64,000 nucleotides of DNA from Psettodes erumei (GCA_016785225.1 JAFBJZ010000888.1:3414501-3478500), one strand, 5' to 3'; numbered from the stretch's first letter, positions 47,547 through 61,999 are shown. Notes: generated by a model from the letters alone, not told the origin. Translations and numbers: made by a program.

Positions 47547-48618
47547 CACCCTCATGTGGACACCTCATGAGACAGCTCAGAAACAGGCATTTTACAGGGA
47601 CAGTGTCAACCAGGTGCTGTTAGTTCTGTGTGTTTAATACAGCTTGACCTCAAGTCAAACATGACATTAGTTCATCATAATTCATTCAATTTCTTACAGA
47701 CGTCCCAATGTAGACTGACTTGATTCAAACAGTATGATCAAACACACGTTTTCTCCACATGTGGGAAAAACGTCTGTCCAAAACTGTCAGTCGAACTATC
47801 AGTCACAGCTGTCAAAAACCATTGACTGATTTATTGTAGTATGTTTGATTCTCTTTAATCATTTATTGGTCCCACTACAGTGATGGGCAGTTGCCTTGAT
47901 ATCTTATTTGTGAATATAACATAATTTAGATCACTTTTCATCAGTCAAAGTTAATGTGTAGTAAATGTCAAAAAGTGAAGGGAACATTTTAGGTTCAGTT
48001 TTCCCTTAAACTGATAATGATGTGACATGACTTCACATGACTGACCAGAAAATAATATTGTCCAGAAATGTTACAGATATAAGCAGGTCACAAAGTTTCA
48101 GCTGAAAATGATATCCAATATAAAGACTTTGCCAGTAATCCTGCAGAGTTCCTCAAAGTTTAGTTCCCAAAAAGGCCTCATTATACCAGCAAACAGGGTT
48201 GTGTTTGTGTAATGTGTAACAGGCCGCACTTCCAAACCAATAAAACTGCGCAATACGTTGAAAATAAATGGTCAACTAATGCCAGGATTTACCTCTGCTG
48301 TGGTAACATGCTTTCACTGGAAAATAACAAAGAGAACAATAATGCAGAATCCTCATTGAGATTCGCTAACGAGCAGCAAAAACCTCGATGGAATTACACA
48401 TGGCTAGAGCACCTGACTGGTGTGTTCTTTAGCAGAGGAACACTTGCCGTCACTGGCTGTCCATCTCTCCATCCATTTGTCTGTCCATCCTTTCTCAGAA
48501 GTCCTGAAGGGAAGGAGGGAGGGAGGGCGGTGTGATGAACCAACGGCACTGGCGGACACCCAAGGCAGTGATATCTGATCTGCCTCCCACATCCCAGCAC
48601 AGGCAGAAGGACAATAAA

Positions 48619-48620
<2 letters not shown>

Positions 48621-48645
<25 letters not shown>
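48621..48645. repeat. (CA)n microsatellite
   Basis: This is a run of about 12 CA units. Confidence 0.92.
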
Positions 48646-48649
<4 letters not shown>

Positions 48650-50639
48650 ATGTCACATCCCAGCCCTCAAAACAGGGAGAGAGAGTGTAAGAGAAGAGAG
48701 CTGTGTTTCCTGTTAGCCCAACTCCCTCCCTCCTTTTTCTCCCTCTTCTATTTTGATTTAAGAGCTGAGCCACTTTAGTGGAGATATGGGGGGGCTGAGA
48801 GAAAATAACAAAGCCTTCCAAGAGATTAAGCCTTTAGCCACATGGCTGTTATTGGAGAAGATACTCTGTGATCACATACAGTAAAACACACTTCACAAGT
48901 TTACATGATTCTGTAGCTGTGTGCCCACTGTCATTACACGCGCGTGTCGCAACCAGTCTACATTTTGCTTTGTGATCAGCCGAATGAATTTTGTGGTCAT
49001 GCTAAGAATTGTAATAACTGCACTTACAGTGAAATAACTGACAGTGCAAGTGCGCGGTATTTCATGTGTCTATTTCTCTATCTTACTTTTTGAATAGGAG
49101 AATGACAACTACGTTGTAGTTGTTAAAGCAAGAAAGATTTTTTTTTTCCCTGCACAAACAAAACTGACATTTTTTCAATAATAAAGCAGAGACCACAGCA
49201 AACAAGGGAGGGCAAATACAGAAATATTAGTTTCAGTCTGGGAGTCATGTCTCCCGTCTTTTTCCTGTGTTTACAGAGAATGTCCTTCAAAGTGGTTCTA
49301 AGCAGCTGTGTCAGCAGGCGTCCGGCCTGCAGAGGGGTCTTTGATCAACACACTGTGTCCCTACAAGCTGTTCTGCTGCTGACCCTGACCTACAACCTTT
49401 GAGAAGACATAAGAACACACAATGTTCCCACAGGGATCACTGAGGTATTGCGTGATTTCACTTTTGTTTTCTTTGAGAATCTCTCAAGTAATTGAAGACT
49501 GTACATTATCATTATAGCGCTCTTGTTTAGGAAGACTGCTAATTGCTAACTCGACTTTCATCTATATGCTAATCGACAAGTGTAGCTGGATATACCCAAA
49601 CAGTAATTCATCGCTTTGCTATGGCTGCCAACAGAAAAAAGTAAAAAATAAATGACTACACTAAATTTATGAATGGAGAAGAAATCATGTACTGTATAAG
49701 TGGGTAATAAAATGAGTTGCCTTATAACAGGTTTTAACATTTTTTTTCAAGATTTTGTTTATCATTATGTGTACACAGTATTATCTATTACTGAGTGTCT
49801 AACTTAATGATTACGTTATATCAAATCAAATTTGGTGGCTGAAAGAGATGATTAGATTTCTATAGATTAGCCAACCAGAATGGCTTTTTTTAATGTCCAA
49901 TAACATGTTTCATGTGCTGGCAGGTTTATCAGCAAAATACCTGTGCTGTACTGTTGCTTTCTTTTTTCAATAGTGGCCTGAATTTGACAATCCTAATCAT
50001 AGTGTGGAAATCTGCTGTCTGCTGTGATCCTGAAGTTGTGTGATTATTTTTACCTTCAGGCCTTGGATGTTTGCTGGAAGGCCACAACATGCTGCAGGAA
50101 ATGCTCCAGGCAGCGCTGGGGTACACACTGTTGCATGCACACACATGCACAAAGCATGCACAAACAACCAGTGTTGTGTTAGACTCTTCTGTCAAGCACA
50201 AACCAGCTCAAACTCAAAAGGTCCACGTAGCTCTTTTTTTAGATTAATTTGTCAGACGAGATTTTTTTCTCAGTGGCACCACTGCAGAAATTTTAAAATT
50301 TGGCTAATTCTGGCTTTGAACCCATGATCTGGAAGTCAAAACTCCATTTCCACTGCCTTGTCACATCTAATGACGTGTTTTATATGTAAAGCATAATTTA
50401 ATTTGCATCTTATCATCATATATCCTACTTTAGATAAATGAACAGATTGGTCACTTGTAATCACCTCAGTGTCACTGACTTTTCTTTAAAGAAAACTGAT
50501 AAGCTTAACATTCACTGCACATTGCATTTCATTTCCTCCTCTGCAGGGATAGAATATCAAACAAATAAAAAAAACAAAACATGAAATGTGTTTTAAATCA
50601 CTGGAGGATGGTGACATGATTGTTCACAGCACGCGCACA

Positions 50640-50641
<2 letters not shown>

Positions 50642-50688
<47 letters not shown>
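50642..50688. repeat. (CA)n microsatellite
   Basis: This is a run of about 23 CA units followed by CAGACAGACAG. Confidence 0.95.
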
Positions 50689-50692
<4 letters not shown>

Positions 50693-53600
50693 GACAGCAC
50701 TTCCCTTTTCTTTTTCCCCTCCCTTGTACGTAATCTGCAGAACAATCACACAGAAGCCACACATCACAGTGACAGAGATGCACCTCCTCTCTACCTCTCA
50801 GTATCGATCTCCCATCCAATCTAAACGACCCTGTTAACCATTCCCTTAGCCCACCCCACCTCTCCTCTTTACTATCCCTCACCGCTTTGAGCCCTACTTA
50901 GCGGCAGCACTAACCCCCCCACACACTCCCGTCCACCCACCCACCCACCCGCCACCTTACTTCTCTTAGTTTAAAATGGCCCGATGTGAAATAACTCACA
51001 TCACTACAAGAGGGATGAGGTCATTAGAACATGTGACGCCCTCTTGAAACAGCAAGCATGATTGAAAAATCAATTTTGATGCCTGTTTTTTTCTCCTCCT
51101 CTCTGCTCTCCTCTCATGCCGTCTGTGTTTGCATTTCTCAGTAATGCTCTCAATAACACATTTCCACCATGGAAAACTATGAATCAAAAGCCATAAAACT
51201 ATTACAGCAACGCTCCTTGTACTTCAAATGGCCTTTATTACAGTTTTCTTCTCTGCCTTTTTTTAATCTTTCGGCTCTGATTTCTGGTTCCGAATATGCA
51301 GGAAGAATAAATTTTGCCACAGCCGAAGTTGAGGGTGGGCTCTGGAGTACAAACTAGGCTGTCACGTTCAAATGATGTTGTGCTAATATGTTATCATATA
51401 CATAACATAGCCCCCCTTCTTGGTAATATTTCAATCTAGCTCATTACTCTGAGGCTCTCGATAGGACTACAGTCTTTTGGGAGTGCAGCAGTGGCTTTGA
51501 GTGATTTCTGAGTTTTTTGATCTTTTTAGCACATCGCTCCAGGTTAGCTCTTCTGCTCACCTCACATCTCCCATCCATTAAACCGGAGTCATTTTGAAGC
51601 ATGTTCTTATTAAACGGCTCCTGTGTTCTTTTGGTTGAATATTTTCACATTAGAAACCCAAGGACAGGGCCTGCCCACGGCGAGAGAGAGCGAGATAGGG
51701 AGAGATAGAGGGAGGGAGACGTCAGAGTTTCTCCTTTTTTTCCTCTTTCTTCTTTACCAGCCGTCAACCTTGTTGGGTTCAGTGTAACTTTCATTAGAGA
51801 AGGAGATTTAGTGCACTTGAAAAGACAGATGAAAGAGTTAGAGGCTAATTATCAGGAAATTGAAAAAAGATAGATGTACTGCAGCTACTACAATTAGTGA
51901 AGCACAGAATATCAAAGACTTATCAAGAGCAAGTGAAAAGGCTGCCTTGAAGAGCGAGCACAATTAAGGCATCTGCAGCCCATGTGAAATGAGAGAGAAG
52001 AGGAGGAATAAAAATATGCCGGCTTGAATAGGAGTCCTTTTTTCAACATTTCAGGGATAGAGGGGGGAGCTTTAGCGAACCGGCAGATGACATTAAATCA
52101 CACTGTTTGATGAGCTTCACTCGCCCTGGCAGAGTTCTACCGCTCCTCTTCTTCCTTGCCCTTCTTGCATCCTCACTTCCCCTTGCTTCTTTACATTCAT
52201 GGTGCCTCTTTCACCCTGTCCCCACCCCACCCCACCCCGCCGACCCACACACACACACACACACTCACAAACTTCCTCTGGATGTAGAGATGGGGGTGAT
52301 GTCTAGCCTCTGCTCTGACGGGACTCTCCTGCATGCTTCATTGCCTCACAAATGTGCACTGATCGACAGTCGCAGGTCACACATGCTCACAAATAGGTCA
52401 TTTCGGGGCTGTGTATGTGGGTGGGTGGATGTGTCTCTCTCTGCACTATACATTTTGTCACTTGCCAGCAATACCATAATCACAGATCTTCAAATAAACT
52501 GTAGTATCATTTGAATTGCATTGGAAACAATAATAAGGTCACAATGGGTAATTGCAGCTTTGCTTTGCCTGTGCGTGCTAATTTGTAAAAAAGAAAAACC
52601 TCCCATATGTAAACATAAAAAAATTAATTAAAGCTAAAAAAAAAATAGGTTAGCAGAAAAAATATTGAAATAATCACATGTTTCAATACATTTCTAAAAA
52701 AAGTAAAAAGTGGAAAAATGCCAAACTTTCTCCAATTATTTGCTGGTCCTGTTTGTCACATGAACTGAATATCTTTGTTTTGGACAGTTGACTGAAGATG
52801 ACAGAACATTTTAAAGACATCACAATGGGAATAGTTTCTTCACTATTTCCTGACATTTCACCAACTAGCACAACTTATTAAAAAAAAGTAACATCCATAA
52901 AAGAAAGAATAATTTGTTTGCTGCAGCTCCTATTTTCAGTCAGTTTTCACTCAGTCATGTTCACAAGTACCCTGGAAAGTTTGCTTTCTCTATGTTTGAC
53001 ATTTTTTCATCTGCTTAATGGATGCTCTTCATACAAATCTGTCCCCAAATTTTATAGTAACAAGCAGGCCATCTTATGGACTGTGTTTTATGTATGAATA
53101 ATGTGCACTATATATTTATTTAAAACAGCAGCATACTGTATATACTATTTAACACAGTTATATTGTACATACATGGCTGTGACTTATTTGATGTTTGAAC
53201 ATTATCCTGTGGTTAGTTTATGAAACAATAAAGTCTTATTTGATCAAAAGGTCCCAGGTGAAAAGCAGTAGTATTTCAGTAATGACCGACATTAGGGCCG
53301 TCTCACTTTGCAGCCTGGCCATGAATGTGACTCCTCAATATGTGAGAGCTGCTTCGGGGTCTGTGCTCTTTCCAGACAGGCTTTTACATAAACTGCATGG
53401 CAGAGGCCTCGCCAAATCTACCATCTGTTGGATCTCTCTCTCTCTCTCTCTTGCTCCCTCTCCCTCTTCCTCCTATCTCTTCTTCCTCTCTTCTCTCTGG
53501 TCTGTCTGTTTTTTTTTCTCCTTCATTACAAATATGGATCAAAAAACACAGACATTCTCAGACCATTTACAAAACAAGAGCTTTTTGCTGGTTAGAACAG

Positions 53601-54273
53601 AGAGCTCAGTTAAGGCAAGTCATCACGTTTTTTTTTTTCGTTTTTTTTTTTTAGCAGAGCATTTGTTACCAGAGATCTTTAGGGATACCACAGTCTTTAG
53701 TCAGAGGACCTGCTTTTTTGCCATTAGTAGAATGATATAAAACATGACAAAAGAGCGTCTCTGTGAAGCCGGGTGTTAGACGGGTCTATTCTCTCCGGGA
53801 CTGATATGTAGGGCAAGAGAGGAACAGCAGGAGGAGGAAGAAAGAAAGGGGATGGGCCTCTGCTGAAAGCTAGGGGGCGCACTAGCTCATGCACGCCACA
53901 TTGTAGACATGCCCTGGCTCAAACACTCACACACACACACACAAGTGAGGCCCCCATTAGTATAGCTATCTATTAAAGCGGCGCTGACAAAGCAAAGCTT
54001 TACTCCTATAAGCAAATAACAATCACAAATTTGTAGTAGTATTAAGTATCACAAAACAATAATTCATCAGGTATCAATAAGCCACAGTGTGCATTTCTCA
54101 GTGTATATGTCAGAGCACACTCTCACACTCGCACATACTGAGAGATGAGATGAGATATTGGGAGGTGGTGGTGTCTCTTTGACTGCTGTGCCTGAGGCTC
54201 GAGCACATGGGATGGGGGGGGTAAAACAAATGCTAATGTCTCTCAGCCAACTAGCGCACATGTCTAGCAGGGG

Positions 54274-54275
<2 letters not shown>

Positions 54276-54315
<40 letters not shown>
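54276..54315. repeat. (GA)n microsatellite
   Basis: This is an uninterrupted run of about 20 GA units. It yields arginine-glutamate or leucine-serine runs in open frames that are not genes. Confidence 0.95.
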
Positions 54316-54318
<3 letters not shown>

Positions 54319-55649
54319 GCATCTGTCTGTTAGTGCTGAAATACTACAGTGCAGTGGAGAATTGTTAGAAACACTCACTGTTTTCACTTGCCCTACAAGC
54401 TCCCAGACTGAGGTGCCAGGAAATTAATTACTCTCTTTGGGAAATTTCGCTTTTTTTCTCGGTTGCACACTTTGAATCGTATCAATTGAAGAAACATGAA
54501 AAGCATGTGTGAAATATTGGCAGATAAAACTAGAAAACCTTAAAAAAAATTGCAGTTTACTTTAAATGCCGAATGACGAGACACTTGGAAAAAAAAATTC
54601 TCGCAGCTGCCATTGTTCTTCAGTCCCAAAGAGTCAGAAGAACAACAGCGATCAGTAAATATCAGCGAGTGACAGTCGAATCCTTTGGCTGAAAGCGAGG
54701 ATTCAAATGAGGATTTATGTTTCATGGTTAGCATCTGGAAATGCCTTTGCATGCATGCATTCATGCACATGTTAATGTTTCTCTCTGTGTTTCTGTGTGA
54801 GTGTGTGTGTGGACAGACTCACAGCCACTATCTGCTGTCTCCTCATTCATTCCCACCACCTGATCTCCATCTGAATTGACAGCTGTAATGCTGACTCTTT
54901 TCATCCATGCTACAGCTGAAAACAGCCAATAACAGCAGGCATGGAGCACAGCACTGCAGCACGCTGATGGCCTCTGTGAATGTCTGTCTGTGTGTGTGTC
55001 ATTCACTCACTGCAGACAGTGTTACAACTCACCCTATATTTTTAACTCATCTCCACCAGAACTGTAATCTTGCCCATTGAACCTTCAAATTGTTGGATGT
55101 TACCTCAAAGGGAATTGGTGAAGAAAAACATTACCTTTTGCTTATCGTCACCTCTCCTACCTCTGTCAGACCTGTGTTTGCCTCCCCGCTGCCCTTTTAT
55201 TCTACCTGCTACTTTCTCCTGATTATTCTATTCTGTCACTTTTCTGAATGGGTGCACCCTCTTGTTCAATTCGAGGCTTTATTGGAATCTGTGTACAGTG
55301 TTGCCAAAGCAAAATGTCAGCTTTCCCACACTGACAGGCATGTTTATACACTGAAACCACAATAAAAAATGATTAATAATTTAATCTGAAGTCAGGCATT
55401 AATATTATCAATAACAGCACTGAAGCAAATGCAGAAATCAAACAGGATTGTAGGCATAGCAACAGTTTGGAGTGTGTGCTATTTGCTCTGTTTCTGCATT
55501 CTGCATTTATGTTACATTACATCTCTGTGTGCTTCATGTCTCCACTCTCATGCTTCACCCCCTGCTGCCTCTTTCTCTCTCTCTCGCTCTCTCTCTGTTT
55601 TGTTTTCCCCCTCTCCCCCTACGTCTCTCAGTCTTTTCTCTGGTTACAG

Positions 55650-55770
55650 GATTATAGGGCTGAGGGTCAGAGTCGCTGTGCGCTGGACTATGAGGTAGAG
55701 ATTAGCCTCCAAAGTTCCTCCCCAGCAGAGTTCATAGAAGGAGGAGGTGGAGGTGATCTGTGGGGCAGAG
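55650..55770 (+). other. Orphan exon-like block, open in one frame
   Basis: It is preceded by an 80-bp C/T-rich tract ending TCTCTGGTTACAG and followed by CAGAG|GTGGGT. The 121 bp are open for 40 codons (DYRAEGQSRCALDYEVEISL, then a serine/proline segment and a glycine run ending in DLWGR). An alternative donor GAG|GTAGAG lies at about 55694. The long pyrimidine tract makes a chance acceptor likely, and no partner exon was found. Confidence 0.2.
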
Positions 55771-55946
55771 GTGGGTGGGGGTTGGTGCGAGTAAGCCACC
55801 CCTTCCAATGCGAATGGTAGGATCCTGAATGTGTGTGTGTGAGTTTGTTGCTCTGCCCTGTCAGGCTTTTTGGTGGGGTCTGGCCCAGGAGGAATGCTAA
55901 CTCACAGAGCTAGTGCCTGTCACGGCTTCTCCGCTCTCAACCTGCA

Positions 55947-55975
55947 AACACACACACACACACATACACAAAGGA

Positions 55976-56010
<35 letters not shown>
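55947..56010. repeat. Compound (CA)n microsatellite
   Basis: Two CA runs are separated by TACACAAAGGAATA. Confidence 0.95.
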
Positions 56011-56011
<1 letters not shown>

Positions 56012-56359
56012 TTTGCTTGTCACGGCTCCTCCACACCAGGCTGGTAATTAAACTCCCACTGATTTATTGAGTGACACCAACAAATCCCAACCCAGCTATT
56101 TTATGACAGCCATACCTCCTCAGGCAACAGTCGCCATCTTTTTCTGTCGTTGTATACATTTTTTTTAATGCTGTCTTTGTATGAGCCTTGGGGGCAGGGA
56201 AATACTTCCGTGTTCTCTCTCAAAAACACATAAAAATGTAAGTGCAAGAGTTCATGCACACATTTGAAAAAAGATATTAAAACTTAGCTCTATTTGTACC
56301 ATGCTGTGTTTTTTCTTTGTCTCCTGCCCCTCAGCTTCAAGTCACAAGATTGAAATGTG

Positions 56360-56900
56360 CATCTCTATGTAATAAATGAAGCCTTTTATGAAGCCCAGCC
56401 TACCCAAGCACCCGACCACCCCCAGCATGTATCATAAGAACTATAATTAGCCATTCCCTGTGACAGAGAGCCTTGTGGGTGTCTGGCTGACCACTCATGA
56501 TGACACCGTAGGATGCTTCACCTTTGTAATTACACTGATTGACAGTCAACTCAAAGCATTCACCATCATCACGAGACTCAGAAAGCCAATGAGTGCTTTT
56601 GTCCTCTGAATTCGATTCCTTCCCCCAATGTGAGGCCTTCATTGCCAAACCACAAGCAAGACTCTTGTTTGTCGACAGGCACTATCATTTACCCATCGTC
56701 AGTCAGGCGGTATAAGCAGGAACAGAGGGAGATGGGGGACTGTCGGTGTATCTGATTCCTCTGTAGGGGCTCTGGGATGATGCTTGGGTAGGTGCACGGG
56801 TGGGATAAGATCCTCAGATCCTTGGCAGCTGCCAGTCAAGCTGCTCTTTGAAGTGCAATCAATATCATCAGGCTCCACGTCAACTCGATCCACTTCAGAG
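56360..56900. promoter_or_regulatory. Candidate regulatory block with a PBX-PREP/MEIS composite site
   Basis: TGATTGACAG at 56536-56545 equals the classic bipartite PBX plus PREP/MEIS (TALE) site. It is preceded by GTAATTACAC, a paired-type homeodomain core. The surrounding sequence is complex and repeat-free. Activity is inference. Confidence 0.3.
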
Positions 56901-58955
56901 GAAAGCACGTCTCATTTTATTTGGCAAGAGGAAAAGAGGACTTAGATCAGGAAATATGAACTAAATGTCAAGATGTATCAATCACTCATACATCTCTTCT
57001 ATTCTATCTTTAATTTGATGCCAGCCTGTCAGCATAAAAGTGGAGCAAGAATTGCTCTGTGAAAAGTTTTGTCGCAGGAGAACTGGCTGGCGATTAGAGG
57101 GGTGGATGGGTGGGGCGGCAGGCTCCGAGACTGTGGGACTAAAGGTGTGTCACGGGGTGGGGGAAGGGGCGGGGTGGCGCTGGATTTGCGCTGACAGCTC
57201 GACACATGGAGGGCTGCCGGTTCCCTCCTGACAGGGAGAACGGCATACTAAATGCCTACCTGAGGTGCTACAGATGGAGAAGTCAAAGACAGAGGATCCT
57301 TTACAAGGCATTTTGGAAGACACCATTAATATTTCATCAAAACTGCATTTACACACGCAAACAAACAAAAAAGGAAGTGTGTCGCCTTAATCCGCCCTGC
57401 AGTCTCTCACTCACTCACACACACATCTGCTCTGTTCTGTACTTCTGATCCCTCTTCACTCATTCTTTTCTCTTCTCTGTTTTCACTCACAAGCCCTGGC
57501 CCAGTATTCCATTTTCTTCACTCACCTTTTGTTTAGCATGGTGGCAAATAGGTTTGGTCTATATAAATAAAAGTTTTTTTTCTTTTAGTTACTTAGTTTA
57601 GTCTATTTAGCTATTTATACTTGAGCAGATTTTGTATCATCATTATCTTTAGTATAGGTATTAGCAAATAATTTTGTTTTTTGTTTTGATGTTTCACTTG
57701 TCAGTCTTAAATTTCTCCTTACCTGGGCAGAGACATGTCTCTCTGTTGGGGGTAAGCATTTCAGGTCCTCAGCCAGGTGGCTGTGGTTCACTGAAGTTCT
57801 GCTTTTAAAGATACCTCCAGACCTGTATGCCTAGCAAAAGTATGGCACTCAAATGGTAATCTTATAGTAAGGTGTCCATGATACTAATTTTGTGTTGATG
57901 GATAAGGTTGATTTTGACAGTGAACGAAGCCGGAAGGATGATGTGTTTGCTGATGTACTTTCTAGGTAGTAAACTTTGCTGCCATTGTTTGGGTCCACAT
58001 GTTCCCTTGGATGGAAGCATTACTGGAAATCAGTGCAAAGTTGTTCCTAGTGAGCACCTTTAACCTACGATGAAGTGATCTCTTTCTTAAACAGTATGAT
58101 GGGGAAATTTTGGATCAACATATCTGATCGTGCTCTCCATCACCATCATTATAAGCAAATACAGGAATATCTTTTGGAAAAAAAAATTTCATCCCAAAGT
58201 AATTTATAAGGTAATGATACATCAATGATGTTTACAGCATTGCCCCTGTGTCACATTTTCAATATTCTATGTAAAGATTCCATGTAATGTAACCTTGCTT
58301 AACTGTATTTTTTTTATCAAGATGTTGGACTTAGAATATTGTCTCTGAAATGAAGATGACTTACACTAGTGTGACATGAAGATTAAAACATTTGTTACAA
58401 TGTTTAAATGAGTATTTTTGTTTATCAAAATCCCCAATTTATTGACATTAGCACATGGTTGGATGCATATTCATGTGGCCTTTTGAACCTGCTACAGCAT
58501 TAACTGCAGAAAAATCACTTCCTCTCTGATTGATGTGCGCTTCACTCAGGCATGCAGCGCTTTTTTTTTTTTTTTTTTAGCCAATGTGATCTGAAGCTAT
58601 CAAAGGTATTTATGGAAGCTGTCAGTACCCACAGAAATCAAGAGAGCAGCAGGGTGGCACTGCTCTTGGTATGTTCACTCAAGGCATGGACTGTTTAGAT
58701 TAGAGATTTTGGGGGAGGCTGGCAATCTGTATTGCATGTTCAGTCACAGTAAACTCTAGTGTAAATATCACAATGGTATGAAAAACAATCACTTCAGTCC
58801 ACTTAATCCAAATACAAAGTGGCCTGACCTGACTTTATTTACACAGAGCAGAGCAACAGAGTTCTTCTGCACATACAGTAATGCAGAAATCTTTACGTAC
58901 AGAAAACAGAAAGTTAAAGGCAAATATGCAAAGATTAACACAGCCTCTCTGTCTT

Positions 58956-58956
<1 letters not shown>

Positions 58957-58982
<26 letters not shown>
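58957..58982. repeat. (CA)n microsatellite
   Basis: This is a run of about 13 CA units. Confidence 0.92.
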
Positions 58983-58986
<4 letters not shown>

Positions 58987-59172
58987 GACACACACATGGC
59001 ACGGTGGTAGATCAACATGTGACGGTGAGAGATAGCAGCAGCTTGCCGTCTTTGCCGGGAGCAGCCATTAAATAAACATGTCAAGTTGTGTGCGTTTTAA
59101 TGATGATCAGCCGAGCCCGGTTTCCCTGTGAAGCACCAGCCAAAAAGGATCGACACAGTGCAACTCCCCAGA

Positions 59173-59199
59173 CCTTCTCTCTCTCTCTCTCTCTCTCGC
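59173..59199. repeat. (CT)n microsatellite
   Basis: This is a run of about 12 CT units. Confidence 0.92.
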
Positions 59200-59711
59200 T
59201 CTGTTTCTGCCTCTCATCGACACTTCCCTCACGCTGACAGAGATGGAAAGAAAGAAAGAACAAGAGGCAGGCCCTTTTGAATTGGGTTTGGGGGTGAGGG
59301 GAGTTGTTTGTATGATGATTTTTCATTTGAAAAGAAAGAAAAACATCAGTCAAGAGCAGGCTTTTGTGAGGCTTTTGACACAGCTCTATCCCCAGTCGTG
59401 TGTGTTAGTTAGTTCTGAGTGCTACGTGTTTGACATGAGAGTGAATAACAGGCCGGCTGGTAAATGCTCTGTTTGTGTGTTTACAGTGTTGCGCGCCCTC
59501 AGGTGGGGCGCCTCTCTCTCTCTCTCCTCTCTCTCTTTCTTACTTCCGTCTCGGCTTTGAAGAGCAGGGGCTCAGCAATGGATTAAAGTTTGTTTGTTTT
59601 ACGTTTAGCGAGCGAGAGCTGCCATTTCTCTCCTCCTTTCTCCGCATCTTCTCCCACTTGCCTTATGAACACTCATACTCACAGGCACACACACATACAA
59701 AGCAAATCTCA

Positions 59712-59712
<1 letters not shown>

Positions 59713-59747
<35 letters not shown>
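59713..59747. repeat. (CA)n microsatellite
   Basis: This is a run of about 17 CA units. Confidence 0.95.
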
Positions 59748-59748
<1 letters not shown>

Positions 59749-61974
59749 CAGATCAGAAGTAGTGTGGAGTGCTGAGGCTGCATATGTAAATGCTGAGAGA
59801 TTGTCAAGTGTCTGGGTGTGCATACATCAGGGTAATCAAGCCAGCGCTGATGGGGAGTGCTCGCTCCAGGAGCAGATCCGCAGTACTGGCAGTCACACAG
59901 CCGTCACTGAACTGCTGCCAATAATGGGTTTGAGAGGTGCTGGAAGAGGGGGTCGAGAGAGAGCGTGTGTGTACGTGTGTTTACTCGCACACAAACATGC
60001 CCATCTGCACGTTGCCATCTATTTTGTATGGCGTGTGTGCATGCATGTATGTTAATGTGACACCTCTATGATAGAAAAGCTGATTGAGAGTGTGAAGGTG
60101 TAGCCAATCTGCCCACAGAGGCGTTGGAGCTGCAGTAGGAGTGCTGCTGAGTTACAATCTGATAGAAACATGCCCATAGATAAACTGGCCTAGCTTCACC
60201 TTCCTTTGCAAAGCTACTGTCTCCGAGGCGATAATAACCTTTTACCTGCTTTCCAACCTCATTCTATCATACTGCACTGTTTTCATATATTTCTCACACC
60301 AATCAAACCCTTAGACTAAAACCATGAAAAATAATCTGACTATTGAACAGTCAGTTTTTCTTATACAACTGTATATCACATTGTCATATATCCAACCATG
60401 CTTGTTGAGTCACATTTATTGTACAGCCCAATATCAAATAATACCCAGTGTCATGATACAGTGTCTGATGTTAGGTTATATTAACTGCAATTACTAAAAG
60501 GACTGCCATGGTTTTTGATTGATTTAGCTATTTAGTATTAATGCTTTACTTGGGTATGTCGACTTCCACATGACGTTTCAGGGAAACGTTATACACAGTA
60601 TATATGTATATGGGGCTTTGCAGAATAAAATAATATGTTTTTCATAACTTAACATATCTAAGCTGTCCACAGAAAGTGAAATGAGCTCCACTCTTAGTTG
60701 CTACATTAGAATGCTGCATACGTGCATACAAGTGTTGCGCAAACTGCTTGAAAGCCTCCACACTCTTGTGGTACATTTCTGTAATTAACACTGTTGAGAC
60801 AGTAAAATGTATGGTTTAACAAGCTTATGATATAGATGTATCTAGTGACAATAAAACAGCTTGTGTCGCTCTGCTGACTGTACAGTACACTACTCTCTCA
60901 TTTTCAGCCTTGGTTCAGACTGAATTGAACCCTCTGTGATAAATCCAGCACTCTCCTCATTCCTGGTATCTGCCAGGATTACTTTTGCAATCTACGTTCT
61001 TTTGTTTGACGAAAGACAGAATAATTGCCAATATGATAACATTCCAGAGTTGTGATATCCTGCCTGTGAGTATTACAGACCTCTGTGCAGTTTTTTGGTG
61101 TCTGACAAACCTGTAAACACATTAATCTACAACTCCATCGTCTTCGATTGTATCTTCAAAGCCATACACGTCCTGGACCACTTTCCCCACTCAGACCCAC
61201 ACCAAAGAACATACTCTGCTACATCATCTTGCCCTCTCCCTGCTATGTTATTCACGCTTAGCCTTACAATGCTATTCTACTCTGCAGTATCCTTTATCTC
61301 ATCCTCGTCTGTCGCGCCCTGATCTCCTATTGTATCCTCCTCTCGTCTATTCCCTTGCCTGGCAGGAGTACTGGCACGTCTGATCAACTAAACAGATCCC
61401 CCAGCAGGCCTTGCTCTTCCCTGTGGAGAGCCCAGGATTGGGAGGAATGTTAACATTGCATTACAGTACATCGCCACGTACACAATGTCCTCGATGAACG
61501 ACACGGCTTTATCTGTCTCTCCTGGGATATCAGCTATGCCTCTTTCTCTCTCCCTCTCTATTCCTATGATATTCACACTGTCCCTTCCTCTCACCTCCCC
61601 CCTCCCTTTCTCTGAACACATGTGCGATAGACAGAATATCAGGATTACTGTATGAGCTGACATGGTGACATGGTGTTAATCGTCAGAGTCGTGTTTGTTT
61701 CCGCCCAGAAACTGTCACCCTCTAATAACGAGCCCCCAAAACCCAACACAATTGGCGCTGGAGTGGCAGGAGTGGCACAATAGGCACAAAAACCCGGCAA
61801 TCTTGTTAACATATACAAATGGAAGGCATGGTAGGAAGCGGCACACATCCCCTTTCTCTGTTGTTGTCATAGAACACACATGCGTACCCTTCACGTTTTC
61901 TTCCTGAGTGGTGTCAGCAGAGGCCTGCAATTAATTTGCGTAATTGCCCCCCCACACAACCCCGTCATACACTC

Positions 61975-61975
61975 T

Positions 61976-61999
<24 letters not shown>
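61975..61999. repeat. (CA)n microsatellite
   Basis: This is a run of about 12 CA units. Confidence 0.92.

Larger units (their letters stand above)
45419..54275. other. Gene-free stretch
   Basis: No gene is seen. It holds microsatellites at about 46020-46045, 46312-46343, 47491-47544, 48621-48645, 50642-50688 and 52244-52263, a CCAC-repeat at 50933-50949, and T/C tracts at 53430-53530. Unique blocks at about 48200-48460 and 51000-51360 could be conserved elements. The 181-codon frame at 53195-53740 crosses (CT)n and T runs and is judged spurious. Confidence 0.5.

Noticed and set aside
53195..53740. 181-codon open frame
   Set aside because: It crosses (CT)n and poly-T runs, and the phenylalanine/serine-rich composition follows those runs. 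No recognisable domain.
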